DNA of 64,000 bases from Pseudoflavonifractor phocaeensis (lineage in GTDB: Bacteria; Bacillota; Clostridia; Oscillospirales; Oscillospiraceae). The notes beneath the pieces are model-generated. The model did no database searches and had not been told where the DNA came from. It saw nothing but the letters and a program-made list of their open reading frames with translations. Numbering within the stretch: the stretch's first letter is position 1; every line of letters begins with the position of its first letter. Location: positions 1-64,000 of the forward strand of contig NZ_JACLZC010000007.1 in NCBI RefSeq assembly GCF_016901735.1, read 5' to 3'. A program made the translations under genes and the position numbers. Positions 7,578-17,346 of the stretch are shown in pieces.

Positions 7578-8674
7578 TGCTCAACACGATTACAATTCTC
7601 ATTTGGATCGCCATCGTCACAGCGGCTGTTTTCCTGGCGGGCACACGGCGACTGGTCACACAATACGGACAAGAGGAGTGCCGCTTCCCCAAAGCGGCGG
7701 CCTGGGCCATTGCAATTCCGATTATTGTCTGGGCGGGCACGCGGGGATATGTGGCAGATACGACCCTGTATCGCATCGGATTTCAAGATGCGGCGGACAG
7801 TATTTTTGCCATCCCAAGCTATTTGATGTCCCAGCCCCAGGACCCGGGATACGGCGTTTTTCAAATTATTGTCAAATCGATCATTGGAAACAACGATGTC
7901 CTTTATTTTACCATCATTGCCGCAATCTGCGCGCTGTGTGTCCTGCTGACCTATCAAAAATACTCCTGCTCCCTGGCCATGAGCGCCTTTTTGTTTGTCG
8001 CGTCCTGTGACTGCTACCAGTGGCTCTTTAACGGTATGCGCCAATTCATTCCGGCCGCGGTCCTGTTTGCCGCGATGGGTCTGCTGCTGCGGAAACGATA
8101 CGTCGCCTTTATCGTCTTGACCCTCCTTGGAGCGACGTTTCACCTTTCCGCGCTGCTGCTCATCCCGGCGGCCTTTCTGGTGCAGGGGAAGGCATTGAAC
8201 AAAAAAACCTTGCTTTTCTTTGTGGCAATTGCGGCTGCTATCATATTTTTGAATCAATTTACCGATTTTTTGGAGACGGTGCTCAGCAATACCCAGTATG
8301 ATGATGTCGTATCACAATTTGCCGAGGATGACGGAACAAATATTTTACGGGTGCTTGTCTATGCGGTGCCCGTGGTTCTGGCGCTGATCGGGAAAAGACA
8401 GATCGATTATTATGACAGTCCGGTCATCAATCTTTCTGTCAATATGTCGCTTCTTTCTCTGGGATTTTATATTCTTTCCATGTTTACAAGTGGAATTTAT
8501 GTTGGACGGCTCCCTATTTTCTTTTCTCTGTATAACTATATCCTGCTGCCCTGGGAAATTGAGGCCATTTTTGAGCGCCGCTCCGCAAGATTGGTAAAAG
8601 TATTGCTGATTTGCTTCTATATGGCGTTCTGTTATTATCAGATGACTGTCAGCTGGGGCGTCAGTTTGTACTAA
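7577..8674 (+). CDS. EpsG-family membrane protein (probable polysaccharide polymerase)
   Basis: This 365-residue integral membrane protein has about ten hydrophobic segments across its length. An EpsG-like central region (QPQDPGYGVFQIIVKSI, NGMRQFIPAAVLFAAMG) is present. EpsG proteins are thought to act as Wzy-type polymerases joining flipped repeat units at the outer face of the membrane. It follows the EpsD-like gene by a 1-bp overlap, the same neighbour pairing as in eps operons. No other polymerase candidate occurs in this cluster, which supports the role. Confidence 0.85.
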   Translation: MLNTITILIWIAIVTAAVFLAGTRRLVTQYGQEECRFPKAAAWAIAIPIIVWAGTRGYVADTTLYRIGFQDAADSIFAIPSYLMSQPQDPGYGVFQIIVKSIIGNNDVLYFTIIAAICALCVLLTYQKYSCSLAMSAFLFVASCDCYQWLFNGMRQFIPAAVLFAAMGLLLRKRYVAFIVLTLLGATFHLSALLLIPAAFLVQGKALNKKTLLFFVAIAAAIIFLNQFTDFLETVLSNTQYDDVVSQFAEDDGTNILRVLVYAVPVVLALIGKRQIDYYDSPVINLSVNMSLLSLGFYILSMFTSGIYVGRLPIFFSLYNYILLPWEIEAIFERRSARLVKVLLICFYMAFCYYQMTVSWGVSLY

Positions 8675-8686
8675 AAAGGACTGTAT

Positions 8687-9730
8687 ATGAAAATCAGTGT
8701 GATCGTTCCTGTCTACAATGCGGAGCAGTATCTGCCGCAGTGTTTGGACAGCCTTCTCCAGCAGACCTATCAGGATCTGGAGATTATATGTGTGGATGAC
8801 GGCTCCACGGATGCGTCCGGTGAAGTCTTACGGCGATATACGGAAAAGGATCGGAGAGTCAGCGCCTTTTTTCAGCGGAATATGGGGGTATCTCAGGCCA
8901 GAAATCTTGCCTTGCGTCATGCGACCGGGGAATACCTGATGTTTGTGGACGGCGATGACTGGCTGGAGCTGAATACCTGTCAATCCGCGGTGGAGGCGAT
9001 GGAGCGGACCCGGGCGGATGTAGTGATGTGGACGTATATAAGAGAATATGGCAGCCACCGACAGGTAAAGCATATTTTTGATGAGGAAGAGCTGTTGTTT
9101 GACGGGGAAGGCTGCCGGGAACTGCATCGCCGGATGATCGGTCTGGTCGGTCGGGAGCTTGCCCATCCGGAGACGGCGGACGCGCTGTGTACGCTCTGGG
9201 GGAAGCTGTACCGCCGGTCCATCATTGCCGACCATGACATCCGAGTGCCGGATATTCGGTATTTTGGCACCTATGAAGATGGACTATTTAACTTGAATGC
9301 CTTTGCTTTTGTGCAAAAGGCGGTATTCCTCAATCGCCCCTTTTACCATTACAGGCGGGATAATTCCGCCTCCATTACACAATCTTTCAAGAAAGATCTG
9401 TTTCAAAAGCAACAGGTCTTGTTTGACTACATGTCAGACTACATAAAGTCCCATCCGGAACTTCCAGATGGACAGGAGGCGCTCAGCAACCGAATCGCGC
9501 TGAGCCTGATCAGCCTGGGGCTGAATGAACTGGAAAATCCATCCGGTATGCGGGCGAGATATGCGGGAATAAACGCCATTCTGACAGATCCCAGATGTCA
9601 CAGCGCCTATGGTACGCTTCCGCTGGGCATATTTCCCATTCACTGGAAAGCGTTTTTTTGGTTTGCCCAAAGAAGATTTACATTTGGTGTCTATTTGCTC
9701 TGCTGGTGCATCAATTTTTTGAGAAAATAA
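8687..9730 (+). CDS. Glycosyltransferase family 2
   Basis: This 347-residue inverting GT-A enzyme shows VIVPVYNAEQYLPQCLDSLL at the N-terminus, the nucleotide-binding CVDDGSTD, and the metal-binding FVDGDDW near residue 88. The C-terminal third is helical, as in EpsH/EpsJ-like transferases. It starts 12 bp after the EpsG-like gene. The sugar donor is unknown. One of six GT2 genes here, which implies a repeat unit of many sugars or alternative branches. Confidence 0.9.
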   Translation: MKISVIVPVYNAEQYLPQCLDSLLQQTYQDLEIICVDDGSTDASGEVLRRYTEKDRRVSAFFQRNMGVSQARNLALRHATGEYLMFVDGDDWLELNTCQSAVEAMERTRADVVMWTYIREYGSHRQVKHIFDEEELLFDGEGCRELHRRMIGLVGRELAHPETADALCTLWGKLYRRSIIADHDIRVPDIRYFGTYEDGLFNLNAFAFVQKAVFLNRPFYHYRRDNSASITQSFKKDLFQKQQVLFDYMSDYIKSHPELPDGQEALSNRIALSLISLGLNELENPSGMRARYAGINAILTDPRCHSAYGTLPLGIFPIHWKAFFWFAQRRFTFGVYLLCWCINFLRK

Positions 9731-9749
9731 AAAGAGAGGATAAGTTATT

Positions 9750-10565
9750 ATGCCGGCTTCTCCTAAGGTTTCCATCATTATGGGCGTGTATAATTGCGAA
9801 AAAACACTGCCGGAGGCTATTGATTCCATTTTGAATCAGACCTTTCAGGACTGGGAGTTTGTGATTTGCGACGACTGCTCTACGGATGGCACCTACAAGA
9901 TACTGGAAGAATACAAAAAACAATATCCGGATAAATTTGTTTTGTTGTCAAACGAAAAAAACAGCCGTTTGGCGGCCAGTCTCAATCATTGTCTGCAATA
10001 TGCTTCGGGAGAGTATATCGCCCGGATGGATGGCGATGATTTGTCCGTTCCCAGCCGCTTGGAAAAATTGGCCGCTTTTTTAGACGAGCATCAGGAATAT
10101 CAAGTGGTTGGAAGCCAGATGATGATGTTTGATGAAAACGGGGACATTGGCGTCAAGGGGATACAGGAATTCCCGGATAAGTATACGATGCGTAAAAAGA
10201 CTCCCTTTACCCATGCCACCATTATGATGAGAAAATACGCCTATGATGCGTTGAATGGATACCGGGTATGCACCGAAACGCGCAGATGCGAGGATGCCGA
10301 ACTCTGGTTCAGGTTTTTTAAGGAAGGATTCAGCGGTTGCAATCTTCAGGAACCGCTTTACAAGGTCCGTGAAGACCGGAAGGCGTTTCAGCGGCGGAAA
10401 TTGCGGTACGGGATTGATCTTTTGAAGGTATGCTGGAAAGGCTTCCGGATGCTGGACTATCCGTTTTACTACTACTTTTATCTTATAAAGCCGCTTGTCA
10501 GCAGCATCATGCCGTCGTTTGTCATGAAAACATACCATGAGCTAAGGACCAGGAGCGTAGGATAA
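9750..10565 (+). CDS. Glycosyltransferase family 2
   Basis: This 271-residue GT-A enzyme has VSIIMGVYNCEKTLPEAIDS, CDDCSTDGT (the usual VDDGSTD with Cys for Gly) and ARMDGDDLS as the metal-binding DxD. It is shorter than its neighbour and lacks a long C-terminal extension, resembling WbbD-type/EpsE-like transferases. An AGAGGATAAG ribosome site precedes the ATG. The donor sugar is not predictable. Confidence 0.88.
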   Translation: MPASPKVSIIMGVYNCEKTLPEAIDSILNQTFQDWEFVICDDCSTDGTYKILEEYKKQYPDKFVLLSNEKNSRLAASLNHCLQYASGEYIARMDGDDLSVPSRLEKLAAFLDEHQEYQVVGSQMMMFDENGDIGVKGIQEFPDKYTMRKKTPFTHATIMMRKYAYDALNGYRVCTETRRCEDAELWFRFFKEGFSGCNLQEPLYKVREDRKAFQRRKLRYGIDLLKVCWKGFRMLDYPFYYYFYLIKPLVSSIMPSFVMKTYHELRTRSVG

Positions 10566-10574
10566 GTAAAATCT

Positions 10575-11690
10575 ATGAGAAAAAAAGTATTGTTTGTCAT
10601 CCATGATTTACACCATGGCGGCGCTGAAAAGGTACTGGTCAATCTGGTCAATCATATGGATCAAGAGCGCTTTGCTGTCAGCGTATTGGCTTTGTTTGGA
10701 GGGGGCGTCAATGAGCCGTTTCTCTCTCCGGAAGTGCGGCTGCTCCATGGACATAGCCGGTTGATCCCCGGGAACAGCAAAATTATGAAGCTGTTTTCGC
10801 CCAAGCAGTTATTTCGGCACTACATCAAGGAAAAATACGATATCATTGTGTCCTATCTGGAGGGACCCAGCGCCAGAATCGTCAGCGGTTGTCCAGATGA
10901 TGGGACCAAGTTGGTTTCCTGGATTCATATTGAGCAGCACACGATGGAGAAAGCGGCACGTTCGTTTCGCAGTCCAGCGGAGGCGCGCGGCTGCTATGCC
11001 CGGTTTGACCGGACGATCTGTGTTGCGAAAAGTGTTGCAGAGGATTTTCAATCCATTTTTTCCTTAAAATCTCCTGTGGATGTTTTGTACAACACGGTGG
11101 AAAGCGACGTAATCCAAGCCAAAGCTGGGGAAGAGGTAGAGAAGAAGGAATTCCCGCAAGAGAAGTGGAAGCTTGTGGGGGTGGGAAAGCTGGTGCCGAC
11201 AAAAGGTTTCGACCGGTTACTGCGCATCCAGAAGCGGCTTTTGGAAGAAGATCATTTGCCGGTGCATACCTATCTGCTGGGAGAAGGCCCTGAGAGAGAG
11301 CGCATGGAAAAATGGATCAAAGAAAATGGTCTGTATGGCTCTGTCACTTTTTTGGGTTATCAAACCAACCCATATAAATATATTGCTGCTTGCGATCTCT
11401 TTGTGTGCGCGTCTCATGCGGAAGGCTTTTCCACGGCCGCCACGGAGGCCCTGATTGTGGGCACGCCCGTAGTTACCACAAAAGTGTCCGGTATGGAAGA
11501 AATGCTGGGTGACAATGAATACGGTATAATTACGGAGAATGAGGAAGAAGCGCTTTATCATGGCATACGGGATATGCTGACCACGCCTGGAAAGCTGGCG
11601 CATTATAAAAGTAAGGCAAAGGAACGCGGAAGCTTTTTCAGCACGGGGAAAACAGTCCAAGAAGTAGAGCGTATGTTGGAGGCTTTATAA
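10575..11690 (+). CDS. Glycosyltransferase family 4 (EpsF/GT4-like)
   Basis: This 371-residue GT-B enzyme begins KKVLFVIHDLHHGGAEKVLV, whose GGAE is the acceptor-domain signature of this GT4 branch. Its donor domain has LVGVGKLVPTKGFDRLLR and an E-x7-E equivalent in SHAEGFSTAATEALIVGTPV. It lies 9 bp after the preceding GT2 gene. It is the second GT4 in the operon and probably adds an internal residue of the repeat unit. Confidence 0.9.
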   Translation: MRKKVLFVIHDLHHGGAEKVLVNLVNHMDQERFAVSVLALFGGGVNEPFLSPEVRLLHGHSRLIPGNSKIMKLFSPKQLFRHYIKEKYDIIVSYLEGPSARIVSGCPDDGTKLVSWIHIEQHTMEKAARSFRSPAEARGCYARFDRTICVAKSVAEDFQSIFSLKSPVDVLYNTVESDVIQAKAGEEVEKKEFPQEKWKLVGVGKLVPTKGFDRLLRIQKRLLEEDHLPVHTYLLGEGPERERMEKWIKENGLYGSVTFLGYQTNPYKYIAACDLFVCASHAEGFSTAATEALIVGTPVVTTKVSGMEEMLGDNEYGIITENEEEALYHGIRDMLTTPGKLAHYKSKAKERGSFFSTGKTVQEVERMLEAL

Positions 11691-11709
11691 ATTAGGGTGT
11701 ACAATTCAA

Positions 11710-12699
11710 ATGAATAAGATACATTATTCTGTTATCATACGGACAACTGGACAGGCGGGTGAAAAATACGCTAAGCTATTATCTTGTATTTCTGAACTTC
11801 AGCCGGAGCCAGAGGAGATTATTATTGTTTTGCCGGAGGGGACAAAACCGCCGGAAGAACGGTTAGGAAATGAATCTTTTTATTATTGTCCCAAAGGGAT
11901 GGTACGTCAGCGCCTTTATGGACTTGAGCAATGCCGCACCCCATATGCTCTATTTTGTGATGATGATGTTGCGTTTTCATCTGATTTTGTACAAAAATTG
12001 CATAAACCTCTGGCAGATGGGATTGCGCAGCTTTCAGCAGGGCCGCTTTTAAGCTTTTTTCCACAGAGGGGGGCGAAAGCGGTTGCGAGTATGCTTTTAG
12101 GGAATACAGCCCCCATGTTTCCATGGCGAAATATGTACGTTCGAATATTACGTTCGACAGGATACTCTTATAACCGAAATATTGATTCTTCGAAATGTAT
12201 GTACTATCCGTCTGAATCCCTGGCTTGGACATGTTTCTATGCAGAAACTGAGGCTATGCGCCGGATTTGTCTGGAAGAAGAAACATGGTTAGATGCGCAT
12301 GGTTATGCAGCTATGGATGACCAAACCATGTTCTATAAAGGCCATTTGCGAGGAATTCGTACAGTTGTTGTGGCGAATGCCTTATATGAACATTTGGATG
12401 CAAAAACATCTACGAGAGCGCTGCAGAGCAGACCAAATGTAAATTATTCGATGGGATTTAATCGAATGGTTTTTTGGCATCGCTTTTTTCTTAGTCGGCA
12501 CAGAAATATTTTGGAACGCTTTCTGGATAGAGTTTGCTTCTATTATCAATGTGTTTGTGCGTGTATTTATTCTAGAATCAATGTATATTGCGGTAAAAAA
12601 AGGAAAGAAGATCATCAAAAATTTGTATCTGGGATACTGGATGGAGCAGGTTATATAAAGTCACCTGAATATAAAAATTTGCCTCCCGTTAAGGAATGA
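11710..12699 (+). CDS. Glycosyltransferase, GT2-like (AT-rich gene)
   Basis: This 329-residue protein has a GT-A-like start (YSVIIRTTGQAGEKYAKLL) and a DxD-type motif in YALFCDDDVAFS near residue 82. Spacing differs from the standard GT2 pattern (EEIIIVLPEGTKP replaces VDDGSTD), so it is a divergent member. Codons are clearly AT-richer (many aaa, att, ttt) than those of genes before 11.7 kb. This suggests separate acquisition together with the next two genes. Function beyond glycosyl transfer is not resolved. Confidence 0.75.
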   Translation: MNKIHYSVIIRTTGQAGEKYAKLLSCISELQPEPEEIIIVLPEGTKPPEERLGNESFYYCPKGMVRQRLYGLEQCRTPYALFCDDDVAFSSDFVQKLHKPLADGIAQLSAGPLLSFFPQRGAKAVASMLLGNTAPMFPWRNMYVRILRSTGYSYNRNIDSSKCMYYPSESLAWTCFYAETEAMRRICLEEETWLDAHGYAAMDDQTMFYKGHLRGIRTVVVANALYEHLDAKTSTRALQSRPNVNYSMGFNRMVFWHRFFLSRHRNILERFLDRVCFYYQCVCACIYSRINVYCGKKRKEDHQKFVSGILDGAGYIKSPEYKNLPPVKE

Positions 12700-12708
12700 G
12701 AATTATTT

Positions 12709-13683
12709 ATGGACTTGATTTCTGTTATTATTCCCGTCTACAAAACAGAAGCATACTTAAGGCGATGTATCGACAGCGTCTTGGGTCAAACATGGACAAA
12801 TTTGCAGATTATAGCTGTAGATGATGGCTCTCCGGACAACTCAGGGGTAATCTTGGATGAATATCAAAAGAAAGATCCAAGAATAACTGTAATTCATCAA
12901 GAGAACAAAGGAGTCTCAACTGCAAGAAACGCCGGACTTGCAATGGCGACAGGGGATTATATAGGCTTTGTAGACAGTGATGACGCATTGGCTCCTAATA
13001 TGTATGAGGTGCTGGTAAATCTGGCTAAGGAATATGATGCACCCATTTCACACTGTGGATATCGGCGTATTTCTAAGGACGGAAGTACGAAAGAAATCTC
13101 TGGAACTGGTATGTTAATGGTACAAAACAATCAGGAAGCTATGGATTGTCTTTTATCAGGGAGACACTTTGTAGGTTCCCTATGGAATAAGCTTTTTGAT
13201 AGACGGTTGTTAGATGGGCTCTCCTTCAGAGAAGATCTCAAAATCAATGAGGATTTTTTGATGGCGTATCAGCTATTCAAAAAATCTGAACGTAGCGTAT
13301 ATATTGACCGCTCTCTATATTTAATGTTTGAACGAGAAGGGTCCGCGACTAGCTCTGGAACCAAGCAGGACAAGCGGGAAAAGGATTTGCTTTTTGTTGC
13401 AGAGTGGATTGCAAAAGATAGCGCTAATACAAACTTTGAGACAGCAGCCCAAATGAGATACATTGAGATATTGGCAATTGAGTATGCATGGCTTCTTTCC
13501 AGCGGTCGGGATGGGGAGCTGTTAAACATACGAAAAAAGCTCGCTGAGACAAATTGGGAAAAATATGATTTTCGCCTAACATTTAAGATTAAGCTTATGA
13601 TGCTGCTTTACGCTCCAATACTTTATGGTTTAACGAATAAAGTTTACAGAAAAATTTTTAAGAGCAATTGGGATACGGTGTAA
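12709..13683 (+). CDS. Glycosyltransferase family 2 (AT-rich gene)
   Basis: This 324-residue GT-A enzyme has canonical motifs: SVIIPVYKTEAYLRRCIDSV, AVDDGSPDNS and GFVDSDDALAP. Its C-terminal part (INEDFLMAYQLFKKSE) is typical of the EpsJ-like GT2 branch. Base composition is AT-rich, as in its two neighbours. Downstream, DUF1919 begins 1 bp after the stop, implying co-translation. Donor sugar is unknown. Confidence 0.88.
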   Translation: MDLISVIIPVYKTEAYLRRCIDSVLGQTWTNLQIIAVDDGSPDNSGVILDEYQKKDPRITVIHQENKGVSTARNAGLAMATGDYIGFVDSDDALAPNMYEVLVNLAKEYDAPISHCGYRRISKDGSTKEISGTGMLMVQNNQEAMDCLLSGRHFVGSLWNKLFDRRLLDGLSFREDLKINEDFLMAYQLFKKSERSVYIDRSLYLMFEREGSATSSGTKQDKREKDLLFVAEWIAKDSANTNFETAAQMRYIEILAIEYAWLLSSGRDGELLNIRKKLAETNWEKYDFRLTFKIKLMMLLYAPILYGLTNKVYRKIFKSNWDTV

Positions 13684-13684
13684 A

Positions 13685-14359
13685 ATGGAACATATAGAAG
13701 AAATGATAAAACATTTTCTAAAAGAGGGGAATCCATTTTTGCTTTTAAGGCGCCATATGGCTAGAAAAAAGCTTCAAAATAGAGATTTCACTTTAATTAC
13801 ATCCAATTGCATAGGAGGCATTATTTATCATGAACTTGGAGTGAAATTTTACTCTCCGACAGTTAATCTTAGAATTGACTCCGACCAATTTGCAAAATTT
13901 GTAATAAAAATAGATTACTACTTAGAGCAGGATTTGAAGTTTATTCCATCTGAAGAGCAATGTCCAGTTGCATTGCTGGATGATATTAGAATCTATTTTA
14001 CGCATTACAAGACCGCGGAAGAAGCGCGCAAAAAATGGGAAGAACGGAAAAAAAGAATTCGATGGGACAATTTGTTTATCATTTTCAATGATCGGGATGG
14101 AATTTCGGATGACGCGATAGAGTCGCTCCGTCAAGTGAAATGCCGTGGTATAGTCATCTTTTCGTCTAAAAGGCGGCCAGAAGTTCCATATGTACTATAC
14201 ATGGACTGCTACAAAGATGAACCGTGTGTGGGAAATATATTGGAGAAAAATCCTTGGACGGGGATGCGGACCTATGAACGATATTTTGATTATGTGAGAT
14301 GGCTCAACGAGGCAGATGGTTCATTGAATTGCGCGCCGTTTTCAAAAAGGGGACAATAA
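13685..14359 (+). CDS. DUF1919 exopolysaccharide-locus protein
   Basis: This 224-residue protein matches the DUF1919 pattern: TLITSNCIGGIIYHELGVKF near residues 36-56, YSPTVNLRI, and a central RIYFTHYKTAEEARKKWEER segment. DUF1919 proteins recur in capsule and exopolysaccharide clusters; their biochemical role is unknown to me, and a transferase function is only a suggestion from context. No membrane segment is visible, so it is probably cytoplasmic. It shares the AT-rich composition of the preceding two genes and is the last of that patch. Confidence 0.8.
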   Translation: MEHIEEMIKHFLKEGNPFLLLRRHMARKKLQNRDFTLITSNCIGGIIYHELGVKFYSPTVNLRIDSDQFAKFVIKIDYYLEQDLKFIPSEEQCPVALLDDIRIYFTHYKTAEEARKKWEERKKRIRWDNLFIIFNDRDGISDDAIESLRQVKCRGIVIFSSKRRPEVPYVLYMDCYKDEPCVGNILEKNPWTGMRTYERYFDYVRWLNEADGSLNCAPFSKRGQ

Positions 14360-14360
14360 G

Positions 14361-15332
14361 GTGACAAATAGAATCAGTGTGGTGATCCCTGTTTATAAAG
14401 TGGAACCCTATTTGGACCGGTGCGTACAGTCTATTGTGGAGCAGACATATCCTGATTTGGAAATCATCCTGGTAGACGATGGTTCCCCCGATCATTGTCC
14501 CGCCGTGTGCGACGCCTGGGCGAAACGGGACAGCCGCATTAAGGTAATCCACAAGGAAAACGGCGGCTTGTCTGATGCCAGAAATGCGGGCATGGCAGCG
14601 GCCACGGGTGAATATATGGTATTCGTCGACAGCGACGACTGGGTGTCTGAATATTACATACAAGCGCTGTACGAGGCGGCCCATTATGCAGACGCTGACA
14701 TTTGCGAATGTGAAATGATCAAAACCGACGGAGAAGTCCCTTTGGAGGAAGAACCGTGTTTGGAAGAGGCGGTCTGCTATGAGACCGAACAAGCGCTTTC
14801 GCTTCTGATGCAGGATAGGGTATTCCACCAATATGTGTGGAATAAAATTTACAGAAGCGCCGTGATAAAGGGAATTGCTTTTCGTAAGGGAAAGACCAAT
14901 GAGGATGAATTTTGGACCTATCAAATATTCGGACGGGCCAACCGGGTGGTGAAGATCGAAAAGAGGCTGTATTGCTATTTTCAGAGAAGCGGAAGCATCA
15001 TGAACTCGGGATATAGCCTCAAACGGCTGGACGCACTGGAGGCAAAGTGGGAACGTCAAGCGTATATCGACAGTAACTTTCCCCAACTGGGTGGAATTGC
15101 CCGGGTAAGCCTGCTGAATTCCTGCCTGTACAGCGGCCAGATGGCACTGCGGTATATGAAAGGAACGGAACGGGACGAGGCGGTAAATACTGCCCAGCGG
15201 TACTTTCGTCAAGGAAAAAAAGAGATTGGGGAGCTGCCCAGCACGATGAAGCAAAAAATATGGCTTTCTTTGGCCGGAATCAGTTTTCCTCTAATATGCA
15301 GACTACGAAACCGGTTGCAGATCGGCTTTTGA
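14361..15332 (+). CDS. Glycosyltransferase family 2
   Basis: This 323-residue GT-A enzyme shows ISVVIPVYKVEPYLDRCVQS, LVDDGSPDHCP and VFVDSDDWVSEYYI, with the helical C-terminus (KTNEDEFWTYQIFGRA) of EpsJ-like transferases. Translation probably begins at the GTG at 14361, placed 9 nt after AAGGGGA. Base composition returns towards the GC-richer level of the early operon, so it marks the end of the AT-rich patch. Confidence 0.88.
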   Translation: MTNRISVVIPVYKVEPYLDRCVQSIVEQTYPDLEIILVDDGSPDHCPAVCDAWAKRDSRIKVIHKENGGLSDARNAGMAAATGEYMVFVDSDDWVSEYYIQALYEAAHYADADICECEMIKTDGEVPLEEEPCLEEAVCYETEQALSLLMQDRVFHQYVWNKIYRSAVIKGIAFRKGKTNEDEFWTYQIFGRANRVVKIEKRLYCYFQRSGSIMNSGYSLKRLDALEAKWERQAYIDSNFPQLGGIARVSLLNSCLYSGQMALRYMKGTERDEAVNTAQRYFRQGKKEIGELPSTMKQKIWLSLAGISFPLICRLRNRLQIGF

Positions 15333-15360
15333 ATCAAACGGAATAGAAGGAGAAAAATGA

Positions 15361-16242
15361 TTGAAAATCACAGTATTTACACCGACTTATAATAGGAAGC
15401 ATATCATTTTGTCTCTTTATCACTGCTTACAGCAGCAGAGCTTTCATGATTTTGAGTGGCTGGTCATTGACGACGGCTCTACGGACGGCACAGAAGAGCT
15501 TTTTGCCGCGCTGCTGGGGGATAAAAACCCATTTCCAATCCGTTACTACAAATTTGAAAACAGCGGTAAACAAAAAGAAATCAATCGGGCGTTGGAGCTG
15601 GCCCGGGGAAAATTGTTTTTCATTGTGGACTCAGATGATTTGCTCACGCCCAATGCGTTGGAACTGGTTGACCGGTGGGACGCCGCCATGCCTGCTGACG
15701 GGAAATACTGCGGCTTTGCCGGGAGCGACGGCGACGCTCAGGGGCATCCTACCAACCCGATTTTTGAAGCGCCTTATATGGACGCGACTTTTTTCGACAG
15801 AGACCCCCATTCAGCCAACTTTATTGGATATGACCGGCCATGGGTCTTGTATACCGATGTCCACCGGGCCTATCCATATCCTGAGTTTGAGGGAGAGACG
15901 TTTATTACCGAGGCTGTGGTCTGGAACCGGATGGCGGCGGACGGATACCGGATCAGATGCTTCAACGATGTGATCTATCTCCGGGAGCATCAGGAAATTG
16001 GGCTGACCAATAAAATACATGAAATACTGGTCAATAATCCCCAGGGCTACGGCCTCTGGATCAAAGAAATGATCGCTCAATCCAACTACAACTGGAAGCA
16101 GCGGTTTGCAAGCTACTATTCTTTTTACTGTGAAATGCGCCACAAGGCGCCGCTGGGAGAAATCGGACGGTATGTCGGCGCGACAAAAATAGAAATGGCA
16201 ATTGTCGGCGCGGTTTATAAAATAAAACATCCCCTTGGGTGA
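15361..16242 (+). CDS. Glycosyltransferase family 2 (TTG start)
   Basis: This 293-residue GT-A enzyme has KITVFTPTYNRKHIILSLYH, IDDGSTDGTEE and FIVDSDDLLTPNALE. The start is decided by the ribosome site. AAGGAG lies 8 nt before the TTG at 15361, while the nearby ATG at 15357 runs into a stop after 11 codons. The C-terminal region resembles GT2 enzymes that use Gal or Glc donors, but specificity cannot be assigned. A DUF6625-like gene follows. Confidence 0.85.
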   Translation: MKITVFTPTYNRKHIILSLYHCLQQQSFHDFEWLVIDDGSTDGTEELFAALLGDKNPFPIRYYKFENSGKQKEINRALELARGKLFFIVDSDDLLTPNALELVDRWDAAMPADGKYCGFAGSDGDAQGHPTNPIFEAPYMDATFFDRDPHSANFIGYDRPWVLYTDVHRAYPYPEFEGETFITEAVVWNRMAADGYRIRCFNDVIYLREHQEIGLTNKIHEILVNNPQGYGLWIKEMIAQSNYNWKQRFASYYSFYCEMRHKAPLGEIGRYVGATKIEMAIVGAVYKIKHPLG

Positions 16243-16313
16243 TAAGACCAGTCCTCCGGCACCATACCATCAGGGCAAGTGAATTGAAAAAACGGAATAG
16301 CACGGTGAAGCAG

Positions 16314-17318
16314 ATGAAGGTAGTTTTTATTGTGCCCTATTATGGGGCGTTTCCCAATTATTTTGCGTTGTTCCTGAAAACCTGTGCAAAGAATCCGGAT
16401 TATCATTGGCTGATTGTCTCGGATATAAAAAAGCCCTGTCCCTATCCGGATAATGTACGGCAGTTGGAGCTGACCTGGGATGCGCTGAAGGCGCTGGTGA
16501 AGAGCAAATTTGCGTTTCCCGTTTCTTTGGAAAAGCCATATAAGCTGTGTGATTTCAAACCGGCTTACGGATACATCTTTGAACAATATATCAAAGAGTA
16601 TGATTATTGGGGCCATTGCGATATAGATTTGCTGTTCGGCGATTTGAAGCGCTTCCTGCCATTTGAGAAGATTCAGGAATTTGATAAGATCGGACACCTG
16701 GGCCATATGACTCTTTACCGCAATTCGGAGGAGATCAACCGGATGTTTGCCCGTCCGATTGACGGGGTGCTGAGATATCAAGAGGTATTTTCCACAGAAG
16801 CGTCCTGTGTTTTTGATGAATGGGACTGGATCAGCATCAACCATCTTTTTTTGCACGGAAAGAAAAAGGTGTGGATGTTTGATTCTTTTTTTGACGTGTA
16901 CCCCAATGACGACAACTTTAGAAGGGTTGAACGGGAGCGCCCAACAGGAAATCAGTCCTATGGTGCAGACCACGTCGAGAAATGGACCAGCTTTGCCAGC
17001 TGGGAAGAGGGAAAAGCCTTTCAGTGGCGGTACAGAAATGGAAGCTGGGACAAAACAGAGGTGGCATACGTTCATTTTCAAAAGCGGAATATGCAGCTTC
17101 CGGAAGAGCCGCTTTCTGAAAACATTCTGTGCGTGCCGGATGCTTTTTTGCCGCTGGAGGGAGAAACAATACCAAAGGCGTATTTGCGTAAAGCCAGACT
17201 CCATACGCTCCTGAATAAAAAAAGAATACGATGGAATGTAAAAAAACTGCTGTATTGGATCATCGTCAAGACAAGTCCCATCAGACATCCCTTTCGGCGG
17301 ACGCAGGAGAAGGGGTAA
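16314..17318 (+). CDS. DUF6625-like polysaccharide-locus protein
   Basis: This 334-residue protein begins KVVFIVPYYGAFPNYFALFL and has WGHCDIDLLFGDLKRFLP near residue 100. The DxD embedded there looks like a GT-A nucleotide-sugar site. I recognise it as the DUF6625 type, found in capsule loci. A glycosyltransferase-like role is likely but not proven. The ATG at 16314 is preferred: the frame continues up to a GTG at 16239 overlapping the previous gene, but that has no ribosome site, and family proteins begin at the hydrophobic VVFIVPYY strand. Confidence 0.72.
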   Translation: MKVVFIVPYYGAFPNYFALFLKTCAKNPDYHWLIVSDIKKPCPYPDNVRQLELTWDALKALVKSKFAFPVSLEKPYKLCDFKPAYGYIFEQYIKEYDYWGHCDIDLLFGDLKRFLPFEKIQEFDKIGHLGHMTLYRNSEEINRMFARPIDGVLRYQEVFSTEASCVFDEWDWISINHLFLHGKKKVWMFDSFFDVYPNDDNFRRVERERPTGNQSYGADHVEKWTSFASWEEGKAFQWRYRNGSWDKTEVAYVHFQKRNMQLPEEPLSENILCVPDAFLPLEGETIPKAYLRKARLHTLLNKKRIRWNVKKLLYWIIVKTSPIRHPFRRTQEKG

Positions 17319-17346
17319 GGGCGACCTATGACAAAGGAGAGTATAC

